The notes under the pieces are model-generated. The model was not told the DNA's origin. It did not search any database and worked only from the letters and a program-made list of their open reading frames with translations. A stretch of 64,000 bases of DNA from Colwellia psychrerythraea. GTDB lineage: Bacteria > Pseudomonadota > Gammaproteobacteria > Enterobacterales > Alteromonadaceae. Positions within the stretch are counted from its first letter, which is position 1; each line of letters begins with the position of its first letter. The position numbers were made by a program, and so were the translations under genes. Of the stretch, positions 35,546 to 44,980 are shown piece after piece. The stretch is from the NCBI RefSeq assembly GCF_000764225.1, contig NZ_JQED01000017.1:124001-188000 (forward strand). The letters run 5' to 3'.

Positions 35546-35572
35546 ATAATTTCCCTTATTAATTTAATTAAC

Positions 35573-35779
35573 TTGATTAACCTGAACTCGGTTTAAGAGA
35601 TACTTAACCTATTGAAATATCAATATAAACTATTCAGATGATTTTCTGGCTTGATAGTTTTTCTTTATTCAAGACAAATTTCGCGTCAATAACTGGTCTA
35701 TTGCAAGTAAATTTAACGCAGAAGTTAGGAAAAATAACTGCTAGATAAACATTTGTTAAGCCGAGTTCAGGTTGATTAG
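35573..35779. repeat. MITE-like element with 24-bp terminal inverted repeats
   Basis: The left end is 35573-35596 (core AACCTGAACTCGG) and the right end is 35756-35779, the reverse complement with 20 of 24 matches. The 207-bp interior codes for nothing credible. It fits a non-autonomous element between the GST and TetR genes. It belongs to a different family from the 18452-18718 element. Confidence 0.6.
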
Positions 35780-35796
35780 TATTTAATCTAGCCTCA

Positions 35797-35825
35797 TTGA
35801 CAATATGTTCAAGAACATATTTTAA
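35797..35825 (+). promoter_or_regulatory. Promoter with TetR-type operator in the spacer
   Basis: A consensus TTGACA (35797-35802) is followed by the perfect palindrome ATATGTTC-AA-GAACATAT (35803-35820) and a weak -10 (TTTTAA). The palindrome fills the spacer, which suits repression by the TetR protein encoded just downstream. Confidence 0.6.
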
Positions 35826-35874
35826 AAGTATGAAATACTGTTTCTATGATTTAATAGGCAAATGAGGCTTTTCG

Positions 35875-36444
35875 ATGGCGTGGCAAGAAACTCATAAAGA
35901 GCAGTCTAAAGATAGGATATTAAAAAGTGCAGCGATGCTTTTTACTCACTATGGTTTTGAAAAAACATCGATAGATCAAGTGATGAAAAAGGCGGAACTC
36001 ACCAGAGGCGCATTTTATAGTCACTTCAATTCGAAAAGTGACTTGTACGCACAGGCGATAAGCAAAGGTGCAAAAGTTGCGGCTAAACGTAAACCAGAAA
36101 ATTTCCCTCAAGACATGAAAAACTTTGCGAAGTATTACTTGAGCACTGAACATAGAGATAATAATGATGAGCAGGCATGTCCATTAGCTTTTTTAGTTTC
36201 TGATATTAATCAACAAGATAATCAAGTTAAAAAAACGTACACCAATACATTAAAAGCTTTCATCGAGCAGGCTCAAACATTAACTATTGATCGAGAAAAG
36301 ACATTGCAAAGTATTGTGCTGATGATCGGTGGCTTAGCTATTGCTAGAGCGTTAAACGATGAAGATTTTAGTGATGAGCTCTTAGCTGCGTGCAAGTCAG
36401 GGGTTATTTCCTTATCAACAGGAGAGAACGCTGATGTCAGCTGA
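35875..36444 (+). CDS. TetR-family transcriptional regulator
   Basis: The 189-residue regulator has the N-terminal helix-turn-helix KDRILKSAAMLFTHYGFEKTSIDQVMKKAELTRGAFYSHFNSKSDLYAQAI, typical of the TetR family. The C-terminal ligand domain is unassigned; it holds a cysteine in DEQACPLAF. It overlaps the next gene by 11 bp, so that gene is a likely target or partner. A strong candidate operator lies in its own promoter. Confidence 0.9.
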   Translation: MAWQETHKEQSKDRILKSAAMLFTHYGFEKTSIDQVMKKAELTRGAFYSHFNSKSDLYAQAISKGAKVAAKRKPENFPQDMKNFAKYYLSTEHRDNNDEQACPLAFLVSDINQQDNQVKKTYTNTLKAFIEQAQTLTIDREKTLQSIVLMIGGLAIARALNDEDFSDELLAACKSGVISLSTGENADVS

Positions 36445-36727
36445 ATTGAGTATTATATTGCTTAATGCTGTGATTATTCTGATCGCTTATGTTTGGGTAT
36501 ATCCAACATTGGCGGGGAAAAATATCAATAAAATTGCGGCACTTGACTGTGTTACGTCGGGCTTGGCCCTTGTTATTGTTGCAAATAAATACTGGGGGCA
36601 AGGTATAGAATTTACTTTGTTTCAGTTTGAATTAAACTGGTTTTGGTTTACCTTGATTAGTTACAGTATAATTGAGATCCCAATAGCGCTTTGGTACTTT
36701 AAGGCTAAGTTATCAAAAGGAAAATAA
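36434..36727 (+). CDS. Small inner-membrane protein downstream of TetR regulator
   Basis: The 97-residue protein has three predicted membrane helices (LSIILLNAVIILIAYVWVYP, IAALDCVTSGLALVIVAN, FWFTLISYSIIEIPIALWYF). I do not recognise the family. Its start lies within the end of the regulator gene, so the two are translated together. It may be an accessory to transport or membrane stress, but nothing shows this. Confidence 0.7.
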   Translation: MSAELSIILLNAVIILIAYVWVYPTLAGKNINKIAALDCVTSGLALVIVANKYWGQGIEFTLFQFELNWFWFTLISYSIIEIPIALWYFKAKLSKGK

Positions 36728-36766
36728 AGGCGTATTAACAGTAAAAACTAACGTACAAAGGGGTTG

Positions 36767-37732
36767 TTAAACAATTTTAGCGTCGGGGACTAATTCAAAG
36801 AGTAAACCTTCGCGTAATGCGCCACTTGAAAGGCATAACTCTTTAATCGATAGGCTTTGAAATAATGCGATTAAGATACTTAAACCGCTGGCTAATACTG
36901 CTTTACGATCTGCTCTTAGTCCTGCTATTTCAATAGCATCTATTGTCTTACAATCTATTAATATTTTTTGGATTTCATAAAGAAATGTTAAGGTAATAAC
37001 GGGTGCTTGCTGACGTTGACTAAGTATTTCCATCATGGCTTGCATGGTACCAGAGCTACCCACCGCAGATTGCCAACCTAGCTGAATAAACTCATCGTTG
37101 ATCGTGTTAATAATATCTGTAGCAGCGTTAATGCACTCAGTAAAACTTTCTTTTTTAAGCTGATTATCAGCAAAATATTTGCCAATAAAGCTGACACAGC
37201 CAATATCTAAACTGACCACTTTTGTTGCGCTACAACCGGCACCAACAATAATCTCAGTGCTAGCACCACCAATATCGACGACTAATTGTTTACTTTTTGA
37301 TGAGGAAGTATGGGCGACGCCAGCATAAATTGTTTTAGCTTCTTGCTCTCCGCTCAGTAACCTTATTTCTTTAGGTAAAATTTTCTTAGCAGCATCAAAA
37401 AATATCTGATTATTCTTAGCAATGCGTAATGCAGCTGTTGCGACAATTAGGACATTACTTACAGGGATACTCTTGAGGTACAAGGCGAAGTTGCTAAGGC
37501 AAGTCAGACCACTCGTTATGGCCTCATCAGTCAGTATATTATTACTGTCTAAACCTGCAGCTAAGCGAACTTTTTCCTTAACTTTGTTGACGGGTATTAT
37601 CGTTTTACCCGTGGGTGTCTTCACTACTTGGGTAATAAGAAGATGAAAACTATTAGAGCCTAAATCAACCACAGCATAATGATTTTCATCATACTGTGGT
37701 ATTTGTTGATATTGGCTCTCTACGTTAGTCAA
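36767..37732 (-). CDS. gppA: Exopolyphosphatase/guanosine pentaphosphatase family protein
   Basis: The 321-residue protein is in the Ppx/GppA family of the actin-like ATPase fold: YAVVDLGSNSFHLLITQV near the start, ATAALRIAKN, LLSGEQEAKTIYAGV and VVDIGGASTEIIVG. It hydrolyses polyphosphate or converts pppGpp to ppGpp. Its place beside rhlB, trxA and rho is that of E. coli gppA. It is shorter than E. coli GppA (about 490 residues) and lacks the C-terminal HD-like part. Confidence 0.88.
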   Translation of the reverse strand: MTNVESQYQQIPQYDENHYAVVDLGSNSFHLLITQVVKTPTGKTIIPVNKVKEKVRLAAGLDSNNILTDEAITSGLTCLSNFALYLKSIPVSNVLIVATAALRIAKNNQIFFDAAKKILPKEIRLLSGEQEAKTIYAGVAHTSSSKSKQLVVDIGGASTEIIVGAGCSATKVVSLDIGCVSFIGKYFADNQLKKESFTECINAATDIINTINDEFIQLGWQSAVGSSGTMQAMMEILSQRQQAPVITLTFLYEIQKILIDCKTIDAIEIAGLRADRKAVLASGLSILIALFQSLSIKELCLSSGALREGLLFELVPDAKIV

Positions 37733-37762
37733 TGTGCTTTATTTCCTAGGCATGCTAATAAA

Positions 37763-39049
37763 TTAGCTTCGGTTGCCACGATGAGCATTGCCACTGCGAT
37801 TTCCTTGTCGAGAATTCGAGCGGTTACCTTGTCTGTTGCCACCAGTTCTAGGACGACGTTGACGAGGTTTAGGTCTTGGTAGATCAGTTAATAACGCATC
37901 GTGATCATACTTAGTCACTGGTAACTCATGCTCAATATAGGTTTCAATTGCTGGTAAATTAAAAACATATTGTTCACAAGCTAAACTGATGGAATGACCA
38001 GATGCTCCAGCGCGACCTGTACGGCCAATACGATGCACATAGTCTTCACAATCATCAGGTAAATCATAGTTAAACACATGTGTTACGCTTGGAATATGAA
38101 GGCCACGAGCAGCAACATCAGTTGCAACGAGAATATCTACTGTACCGGCAGTAAATTGCTCTAATATTTTTACCCGCTTTTTCTGTGGTACATCACCAGT
38201 TAATAAACCAACACGAATTTTATCGGCAACTAAATGGTCATAAATTTTTTCACAAACGTGTTTGGTGTTCGCAAAAATGATGGCTTTTTCTGGCCAGTCT
38301 TCTTCAATCAATGTTTGTAATAACGTCATTTTATCTTCGTTAGAAGGATAAAACAGTTCTTCACTGATACGAGTATTAGTTTTTTGCTCTGGTGCAACTT
38401 CTACACTGGTTGGTTCGTTCATGTGATCAAACGCAAGCTCTTTCACCCGAAATGATAAGGTGGCAGAAAATAGCATGCTCAAACGTTCAGTTGCTGCAGG
38501 CATTTTATTAAACATATAACGAATATCTTTAATAAAACCTAAGTCAAACATTCTATCAGCTTCATCAAGCACTATGGCTTCGATGTTATTAAGGTTATAA
38601 ACACCTTGTTTCATGTAATCGATTAGACGACCACAGGTTCCAATAAGAATATCAACACCAGCTTCTAGTTCTAAACGTTGACTTTCATAACCTTCGCCCC
38701 CATATACAACACCAAGGCGTAATCCTGTGCTTTTAGCCATTTCGATTGCATCACGGTGAATTTGTATAGCTAATTCACGTGTAGGAGCCATGATTAAGGC
38801 ACGAGGCTGATTATGAGTAGGTGCTTCTTTTTGAAGCAGATGGTGGAAAGTTGCGGCTAAAAAGGCAATAGTCTTACCTTCACCTGTCTGTGCTTGGCCT
38901 GCTATATCAGTGCCTTGCAAAAGAACGGGTAAAGATTTCGCCTGAATAGACGTACAATATTCGAAGCCCATGGCTTCTAATCCGGTCACTACTTGCGGAG
39001 CAAGATTTAGGTCAGCGAATTTCGTTTCTGTTAAGTGTGTATTTTTCAT
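37763..39049 (-). CDS. rhlB: ATP-dependent RNA helicase RhlB
   Basis: This DEAD-box helicase, part of the RNA degradosome in E. coli, has 428 residues. Motifs are Q (TSIQAKSLP), I (AQTGEGKT), II ([10 protein letters not shown]), III (SATLS) and VI ([10 protein letters not shown]). The tail is a low-complexity R/G/N stretch ([18 protein letters not shown]) for RNA binding. It is divergent from trxA and shares the gppA-rhlB-trxA-rho block. Confidence 0.95.
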   Translation of the reverse strand: MKNTHLTETKFADLNLAPQVVTGLEAMGFEYCTSIQAKSLPVLLQGTDIAGQAQTGEGKTIAFLAATFHHLLQKEAPTHNQPRALIMAPTRELAIQIHRDAIEMAKSTGLRLGVVYGGEGYESQRLELEAGVDILIGTCGRLIDYMKQGVYNLNNIEAIVLDEADRMFDLGFIKDIRYMFNKMPAATERLSMLFSATLSFRVKELAFDHMNEPTSVEVAPEQKTNTRISEELFYPSNEDKMTLLQTLIEEDWPEKAIIFANTKHVCEKIYDHLVADKIRVGLLTGDVPQKKRVKILEQFTAGTVDILVATDVAARGLHIPSVTHVFNYDLPDDCEDYVHRIGRTGRAGASGHSISLACEQYVFNLPAIETYIEHELPVTKYDHDALLTDLPRPKPRQRRPRTGGNRQGNRSNSRQGNRSGNAHRGNRS

Positions 39050-39408
39050 GGCGCTAGCTTAACATTTTTGTTTACGAAATAGTTGCTTAATAAATAATTA
39101 ATTAAATTTTATGCTAACTCTATTGAGTTATTTCCCACTCGATGAGAAATAAAAGGCTTAGAGGCTAGGGTTTGACTGAAGTCGATGGAATTTTGCATTA
39201 ATTTAATAATGCTGAATATAAGTCTTTTGAATGAGTATTTTGCTTATCTGTCTGGAAAGTGATTACGACACAAGTCTGTTTTATTTAGAATAATTAGATC
39301 TACACAAACTTTATTTGTTCTAACTGACTGACGTTGAGCTAAGCTGGGCACTAACTAATTAGGATTGGCATAACTGCTGAATTAATAACAATGTTACATA
39401 AAACAGTA
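39050..39408. other. Intergenic region between rhlB and trxA
   Basis: No gene, repeat or RNA motif could be supported in this A/T-rich stretch. It should hold the rhlB promoter on the minus strand near its left end; no clear hexamers stand out. Confidence 0.5.
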
Positions 39409-39436
39409 TTGGAAAAGCAGTGAATCACGGTATAAT
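39409..39436 (+). promoter_or_regulatory. trxA promoter
   Basis: TTGGAA (39409-39414), a 16-bp spacer and a perfect TATAAT (39431-39436) lie about 40 bp before the trxA start. Confidence 0.65.
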
Positions 39437-39476
39437 TACCACAAAGGCGTTTTAGCCATAACAAACGGAGAATATG

Positions 39477-39803
39477 ATGAGCGATAAAATTGTTCAGCTA
39501 ACTGATGATAGTTTTGAAGCAGATGTATTAAAAGCATCAGGTTTAGTATTAGTTGATTTTTGGGCTGAATGGTGTGGTCCATGTAAAATGATTGCCCCTG
39601 TACTTGATGATATTGCCACAGAATACGATGGCAAAGTAACTGTTGGCAAATTAAACATCGATCAAAACTCAGCGACACCACCTAAATATGGTGTACGCGG
39701 TATTCCAACATTATTACTTTTTAAAGATGGTGAAATTGCTGACACTAAAGTGGGCGCACTATCGAAAACTCAATTAAAAGAGTTTTTAGATAAGAATTTG
39801 TAA
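39477..39803 (+). CDS. trxA: Thioredoxin 1
   Basis: Thioredoxin reduces protein disulfides in the cytosol. The 108-residue protein has the active site W-C-G-P-C-K, the motif [20 protein letters not shown], the cis-proline in GIPTLLLF and the C-terminal [14 protein letters not shown]. Two ATG codons are adjacent (39474 and 39477); the second gives the standard MSDKIVQL start. GGAG lies just upstream. Divergent from rhlB and followed by rho, as in enterics. Confidence 0.97.
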   Translation: MSDKIVQLTDDSFEADVLKASGLVLVDFWAEWCGPCKMIAPVLDDIATEYDGKVTVGKLNIDQNSATPPKYGVRGIPTLLLFKDGEIADTKVGALSKTQLKEFLDKNL

Positions 39804-39813
39804 GTATAAAATT

Positions 39814-39853
39814 AAAAGCCTGATAACTGATACTTAAGTTATCAGGCTTTTTT
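39814..39853 (+). terminator. Intrinsic terminator of trxA
   Basis: A 15-bp perfect stem, AAAAGCCTGATAACT with its complement (39837-39851), is followed by T residues. Confidence 0.92.
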
Positions 39854-40045
39854 GTTTTACAGGTAAAATATTTACTTACATTTTTTTTTCTGGCTTTACC
39901 TAATCAAATTTTAGTGCTAAATTTACCACCTGAGTACAAAATAACATCGCTTTATCTCTATTCTCATTATAAAAAATATTAAAAACATACTAGTGTCGGC
40001 AATCGCCAAAGGCACTGTCACTTAAAATAGTTTAAGAAACCCCCT

Positions 40046-41305
40046 ATGAACCTTACCGAACTGAAAGAAAAATCCATTAATGAATTGGTTGCGCTTGCCG
40101 CGACAATGAAGCTTGAAAACCTTGCTAGAACACGCAAACAAGACATAATTTTTGCTATTTTAAAAGCACATGCTGAAGGCGATAATGATATTTTCGGCGG
40201 CGGTGTTTTAGAGATTTTACAAGATGGTTTTGGTTTCTTACGCTCAGCAGATTCTTCATACTTAGCAGGGCCAGATGATATTTATGTATCACCGAGCCAA
40301 ATTAGACGCTTTAGTATGCGCACAGGTGATACCATCCAAGGTAAAATTCGTTCACCGAAAAAAGGCGAACGTTACTTTGCCTTATTAAAAGTAACTGAAG
40401 TTAATTTTGACCGACCAGAAAATACTCGCAATAAGATTTTATTTGAAAACTTAACACCTATTCACCCAACAAACCGTTTATCAATGGCGCGTGGCAATGG
40501 TTCAACTGAAGATATCACTGCACGTGTTTTAGATTTAGCCTCACCAATAGGTAAAGGACAACGTGGTTTAATCGTTGCGCCACCAAAAGCAGGTAAAACG
40601 CTTCTACTTCAAAACATTGCCCAAAGTATCGCGCATAATCATCCAGACGCTGAATTAATGGTATTGTTAATTGATGAACGTCCAGAAGAAGTAACTGAAA
40701 TGCAACGCCTTGTGAAAGGTGAAGTTATCGCATCAACGTTCGATGAACCTGCCAGTCGTCATGTACAAGTGGCTGAGATGGTGATTGAAAAAGCAAAACG
40801 TTTAGTTGAACACAAAAAAGACGTGGTTATTTTACTTGATTCAATTACCCGTTTAGCGCGTGCTTATAACACAGTAATACCATCATCAGGTAAAATCCTA
40901 ACAGGTGGTGTTGATGCTAATGCTCTGCATCGTCCAAAACGTTTCTTTGGTGCAGCTCGAAATATTGAAGAAGGCGGTAGTTTGACTATTATTGCTACAG
41001 CCTTAGTGGAAACTGGCTCTAAAATGGATGAAGTTATCTACGAAGAATTCAAAGGTACAGGTAATATGGAATTACACCTGTCACGTAAAATTTCTGAAAA
41101 ACGTGTTTTCCCTGCTATAAACATTAACCGCAGTGGTACACGTCGTGAAGAGCTTATTACTAAACCTGATGAATTACAAAAAATGTGGATTTTACGTAAG
41201 ATAGTTCATGAAATGGATGAAATAGGTTCAATTGAATTCCTAATCGACAAACTTGCCATGACCAAAACTAACGATGAGTTTTTTGATTCAATGAAGCGTA
41301 AATAA
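40046..41305 (+). CDS. rho: Transcription termination factor Rho
   Basis: Rho is the hexameric RNA helicase that ends transcription at unstructured C-rich RNA. The 419-residue protein has the RNA-binding OSB domain ([30 protein letters not shown]), the P-loop [15 protein letters not shown], Walker [17 protein letters not shown] and the Q-loop/R-loop region [21 protein letters not shown]. The upstream 190 bp has no clear leader peptide like rhoL of E. coli. Confidence 0.98.
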   Translation: MNLTELKEKSINELVALAATMKLENLARTRKQDIIFAILKAHAEGDNDIFGGGVLEILQDGFGFLRSADSSYLAGPDDIYVSPSQIRRFSMRTGDTIQGKIRSPKKGERYFALLKVTEVNFDRPENTRNKILFENLTPIHPTNRLSMARGNGSTEDITARVLDLASPIGKGQRGLIVAPPKAGKTLLLQNIAQSIAHNHPDAELMVLLIDERPEEVTEMQRLVKGEVIASTFDEPASRHVQVAEMVIEKAKRLVEHKKDVVILLDSITRLARAYNTVIPSSGKILTGGVDANALHRPKRFFGAARNIEEGGSLTIIATALVETGSKMDEVIYEEFKGTGNMELHLSRKISEKRVFPAININRSGTRREELITKPDELQKMWILRKIVHEMDEIGSIEFLIDKLAMTKTNDEFFDSMKRK

Positions 41306-41338
41306 TCGCGGCATTAATTGAATAACCTTAATTGATGA

Positions 41339-41366
41339 AAACCAGTCTAATGACTGGTTTTTTTAT
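41339..41366 (+). terminator. Intrinsic terminator of rho
   Basis: AAAACCAGTC and GACTGGTTTT pair around TAAT, followed by T residues. Confidence 0.9.
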
Positions 41367-41389
41367 TTTACCTCTTCCTGGTAACTTAT

Positions 41390-42871
41390 ATGAAATATAG
41401 TGATTTAAGAGACTTTATTAGTCAGCTTGAGAAAATAGGCCAACTTAAACGTATTACTCAGCCGATATCGACTTATTTAACAATGACAGAGATCAGTGAT
41501 AGAACACTGAGAGCTAAAGGGCCTGCATTGCTTTTTGAAAATGTTGTCAATGAAAATGGCGAATCTTATGGTATGCCAGTACTTACTAATCTTTTTGGTA
41601 CTCCTGACCGAGTCGCTTTAGCTATGGGCCAAAAAGATGTCAGCGCTTTACGCGATGTTGGCAAGTTGTTAGCTATGTTAAAAGAGCCTGAGCCCCCAAA
41701 AGGTTTTCGTGATGCTTTAGGTAAGATACCTGTATATAAGCAGGTATTGAATATGCCGGTAAAGGTCATTAAAAAGCCTTTATGTCAGCAAATTGTACTC
41801 ACAGGTGATGATGTTGATCTAACTAAATTGCCTATACAAAATTGCTGGCCTGGCGATGTAGCGCCACTGATTACTTGGGGATTAACGGTTACCAGAGGCC
41901 CACATAAAGAACGTCAAAATCTCGGTATTTATCGACAACAAGTTCTTGATAAAAACAAAGTTATTATGAGGTGGTTATCACATCGTGGTGGTGCTATTGA
42001 TTTTCAAGAGTTTAAAAAAGAAAATCCGGGTGAAAAATATCCGGTTTCCGTCGCTTTAGGCGCAGACCCTGCCACTATTTTAGGTGCGGTAACACCGGTA
42101 CCAGATACGCTCTCTGAGTACGCATTTGCCGGTTTATTGCGTGGTGCAAAAACTGAGGTAGCTAAATCAATCAGTAATGATTTAGAAGTTCCAGCTACAG
42201 CAGAGATTATTTTAGAAGGTTATTTAGATCCTGATGAAATGGCACCAGAGGGACCTTATGGTGATCATACGGGGTATTATAATGAAGTAGATAACTTTCC
42301 CGTTATGACGGTGACGCATATCACTATGCGTAAAGAGGCTATCTATCACAGTACCTATACCGGAAGACCGCCTGATGAACCTGCAATTTTAGGCGTTGCC
42401 CTTAATGAGGTCTTTGTTCCTATTTTACAAAAGCAATTTCCTGAGATTCAGGACTTCTATTTACCGCCTGAAGGTTGCTCATATCGGTTAGCTGTTGTGA
42501 CGATTAAAAAACAATATGCGGGTCATGCAAAGCGCGTAATGATGGGAGTATGGTCGTTTTTACGACAATTCATGTATACCAAGTTCGTGATAGTATGTGA
42601 TGATGATGTTAATGCCAGAAATTGGGAAGATGTTATCTGGGCAATGACCACGCGTATGGACCCGAGTCGCGATACTGTTTTAATAGAAAATACGCCAATC
42701 GATTATCTTGATTTTGCATCTCCTGTCTCCGGCCTCGGCTCTAAAATGGGCATGGATGCAACCAATAAGTGGCCTGGTGAAACAGATCGTGAGTGGGGCG
42801 AACCCATTGAGATGACCCAGGAAATAAAAAACCAAGTTGATGAACTTTGGGATGAATTAGATATTTTATAA
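41390..42871 (+). CDS. ubiD: 4-hydroxy-3-polyprenylbenzoate decarboxylase UbiD
   Basis: UbiD removes the carboxyl group in ubiquinone synthesis using prenylated FMN made by UbiX. The 493-residue protein starts [22 protein letters not shown] and has the [20 protein letters not shown] block, [12 protein letters not shown] with the active-site glutamate region, and [16 protein letters not shown] near the end. It precedes fre as in E. coli. Confidence 0.96.
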   Translation: MKYSDLRDFISQLEKIGQLKRITQPISTYLTMTEISDRTLRAKGPALLFENVVNENGESYGMPVLTNLFGTPDRVALAMGQKDVSALRDVGKLLAMLKEPEPPKGFRDALGKIPVYKQVLNMPVKVIKKPLCQQIVLTGDDVDLTKLPIQNCWPGDVAPLITWGLTVTRGPHKERQNLGIYRQQVLDKNKVIMRWLSHRGGAIDFQEFKKENPGEKYPVSVALGADPATILGAVTPVPDTLSEYAFAGLLRGAKTEVAKSISNDLEVPATAEIILEGYLDPDEMAPEGPYGDHTGYYNEVDNFPVMTVTHITMRKEAIYHSTYTGRPPDEPAILGVALNEVFVPILQKQFPEIQDFYLPPEGCSYRLAVVTIKKQYAGHAKRVMMGVWSFLRQFMYTKFVIVCDDDVNARNWEDVIWAMTTRMDPSRDTVLIENTPIDYLDFASPVSGLGSKMGMDATNKWPGETDREWGEPIEMTQEIKNQVDELWDELDIL

Positions 42872-42893
42872 ACATGCTAGTGAAGCTTGCTAT

Positions 42894-42975
42894 CTAATAA
42901 AATACAAATTTCGGTGAGCTTAAGCTAACTCAATAATTACTGAAATCCTGCATTTTGTTTTATAACGGGTATATA
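42894..42975. repeat. Imperfect palindromic repeat (TATACCCGTTA family) after ubiD
   Basis: On the minus strand the end reads TATATACCCGTTATAAAAC, then AAAATGCAGGATTTCAG. A degenerate complement (AATAAAATACAAATTTCGG, 42894-42912) lies on the other side of a TTAAGC centre. The terminal core recurs near 46485 and 51958. Confidence 0.5.
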
Positions 42976-43000
42976 ATTAAATACACTAGCAATTTTAGCG

Positions 43001-43056
43001 TATACCAAGCGGATTCATTCTTGCTAAGTGACCACCAAATTAGCCCGATTAGTCGT
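43001..43056. repeat. Interspersed repeat of the TATACCAA type upstream of fre
   Basis: TATACCAAGCGGATTCATT (43001-43019) and AAATTAGCCCGATTAGT (43037-43053) match, respectively in reverse and forward orientation, the terminus at 24094-24112. The two halves are roughly inverted to each other. No gene is present. Confidence 0.45.
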
Positions 43057-43124
43057 ATTACTTATTGGCACAATGAATTAGGTTACTGACGAGAAATCAC
43101 TAATAAAGTAGAAAAGGTTAAAAA

Positions 43125-43844
43125 ATGAAAACAGTTAGTTGTCAAATACAGTCGTTATCATCGTTAACGCCTCATGTTTATAAAGTACTATTAAAACCTG
43201 ATGAGAAGGTTGATTTTATTGCTGGTCAATATTTGAACTTTATTATGAGCGATGAGGATAAGCGTCCGTTTTCAATTGCTAGTTCACCAAATAGCGAGTT
43301 AATTGAACTTCAAATAGGTGCTTTTGTTGCTGATAGTTATCCTATGCAAGTGATTGAGTGTATTAAGGCTAGCCATACCAGTGGTGAGGCGGTAACCATT
43401 GAAATTCCTTTAGGTCATGCGCAATTACGTACTGAGAGTGAACGACCATTATTACTACTTGCTGGTGGTACTGGATTTTCTTATATCAAATCGATGTTTG
43501 AATATTTAGCAGAGCAAAAGTCGCAACGTCATATCATGGTCTACTGGGGATTACGTGAAGAAAGCGCTGTCTATGAACTAGAAAAAACGATTGCTACTAT
43601 TGGTGAGCTTCCTTACGCCAATTTTATTCCAGTGATTGAGAATATTAATGAAGCGAATGAAAATCCATGGCAAGGAAAGACTGGCTTAGTTCATCAAGCA
43701 GCTATGCATGATATTGTCAGTTTTGAACCCTATGATATCTACTTGGCGGGACGGTTTGATATGGTTGGCGCTATTCGTAGTGACTTTGTTGAACATGGTG
43801 CGTTATTAGAGCACATGTATGCAGATGCCTTTGCTTTCATTTAG
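43125..43844 (+). CDS. fre: NAD(P)H-flavin reductase
   Basis: Fre reduces free flavins with NAD(P)H. The 239-residue protein has the flavin-site RPFSIASSPN, the glycine-rich pyridine nucleotide motif LLLAGGTGFSYIKSMFEYLA and a VYWGLREESAVYE segment typical of Fre/LuxG. It follows ubiD as in E. coli (ubiD-fre), here separated by two repeats. A good terminator follows. Confidence 0.94.
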   Translation: MKTVSCQIQSLSSLTPHVYKVLLKPDEKVDFIAGQYLNFIMSDEDKRPFSIASSPNSELIELQIGAFVADSYPMQVIECIKASHTSGEAVTIEIPLGHAQLRTESERPLLLLAGGTGFSYIKSMFEYLAEQKSQRHIMVYWGLREESAVYELEKTIATIGELPYANFIPVIENINEANENPWQGKTGLVHQAAMHDIVSFEPYDIYLAGRFDMVGAIRSDFVEHGALLEHMYADAFAFI

Positions 43845-43858
43845 TGATTAAGGGCCAA

Positions 43859-43897
43859 CAAAAAACACGTTAATGAGTTATCATTGACGTGTTTTTT
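43859..43897 (+). terminator. Intrinsic terminator of fre
   Basis: AAAAAACACGTTAATGA pairs with TCATTGACGTGTTTTTT with one G-U wobble, followed by T. Confidence 0.9.
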
Positions 43898-43951
43898 TAT
43901 CTACAATAGCAAGTCTGTAAATATGACTTTTTAACAAATACTGTAACTCTA

Positions 43952-44611
43952 TCAACTCTCATTAAATCCTGCTTCAGTTAAATTTAACTGAGCGATAGCA
44001 ATCACTGCTTGTGTGCGATTTCGAACGTCTAGTTTTCTAAAGATAGCCGTCGCATGTGCTTTGATTGTCGCTTCTGATACATTCAAATCATAAGCGATTT
44101 GTTTATTTAGCATACCTTGTGCGAACATCATTAATATTCGATATTGCTGTTGAGTTAAACTAGCAACGCGTTCAGCAATTTCACTGTCGTTGTTATCCTG
44201 TTGCTTTTGTTCAAAAGAATCAGGTAACCAAGTACCTCCAGACAAGACAGCCACAATAGCAGAGTAGATGTCATCAACGGGAGTCGATTTTGGTACAAAA
44301 CCAGCGGCACCGTATGACATTGCCTTGCTAATAGTGTCATGATCTTCATGAGCAGATACGATAACTACCGGAATTTGTGGGAAGTGATTTCGAACATGGA
44401 TTAGCGTATTAAAGCCATGAGCGCCTGGAATATTGAGATCGAGTAAGAGTAAATCACTATCGCTATTGTTTGCGAGTTGTTGTTCAAGCTCTTCTATTGT
44501 TTGCGCTTCAAGCCACACGGTATAAGTTAGTTTGGCCTTTAATGTCCCTAATAAAGCTTGTCTAAATAAGGGATGATCGTCAGCTATTATTATTTTTTCT
44601 GGCTGAATCAT
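43952..44611 (-). CDS. NarL/LuxR-type response regulator
   Basis: The 219-residue protein has a receiver domain with the acidic pair IIIADDHPLF, the phosphoacceptor LLLLDLNIPG (D58), the VSAHED threonine/serine region and VPKS lysine. The C-terminal LuxR helix-turn-helix is QYRILMMFAQGMLNKQIAYDLNVSEATIKAHATAIFRKL. No histidine kinase is adjacent, so it is an orphan in this window. The signal and targets are unknown. Confidence 0.93.
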   Translation of the reverse strand: MIQPEKIIIADDHPLFRQALLGTLKAKLTYTVWLEAQTIEELEQQLANNSDSDLLLLDLNIPGAHGFNTLIHVRNHFPQIPVVIVSAHEDHDTISKAMSYGAAGFVPKSTPVDDIYSAIVAVLSGGTWLPDSFEQKQQDNNDSEIAERVASLTQQQYRILMMFAQGMLNKQIAYDLNVSEATIKAHATAIFRKLDVRNRTQAVIAIAQLNLTEAGFNES

Positions 44612-44931
44612 AACAAGTATCCTAAGGAAAGATTACTCCATTCTAACGGAAAAATTTTTAATAACAAAGCTTAGTTGTCAATAGTTAGTATAGTCTGTTA
44701 AAACATAAAGTTGTAATGCTTCTTATTAACTTTATATCCATTGGAAATGCGAAGAGTGGTTGATCTTTCAGATGCAAAAGTTTTTTGAATGGGCGAGTAT
44801 TAATTCATGAGAAAATTGTTTGATATTAATTTATAGACAATATCTGTTAACAGAAACGAGGCTCTTTGCGCGTGCCTATCACCAGCACATAAATTTATCG
44901 GATTATTATCAGGTTGTAAGGCGCTTGTTTT
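44612..44931. other. Intergenic stretch between the response regulator and pepD genes
   Basis: No coding region, clear repeat or RNA gene could be supported. It is A/T-rich and must contain the response regulator's promoter (minus strand), but no strong hexamers were found. Confidence 0.5.
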
Positions 44932-44973
44932 AAGATTGGTAATTGATTACTTTAGTTATCAATTACCAATCTT
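44932..44973 (-). terminator. 16-bp perfect hairpin after pepD
   Basis: AAGATTGGTAATTGAT (44932-44947) and its exact complement (44958-44973) flank a 10-base loop, starting 8 bp past the pepD stop. There is no T run on the pepD strand, so it may protect or end the transcript only weakly. Confidence 0.5.
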
Positions 44974-44980
44974 TAGCCAT

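Noticed and set aside
39854-40045. rhoL-like leader peptide upstream of rho
   Set aside because: No short frame with a ribosome site and recognisable sequence could be found.
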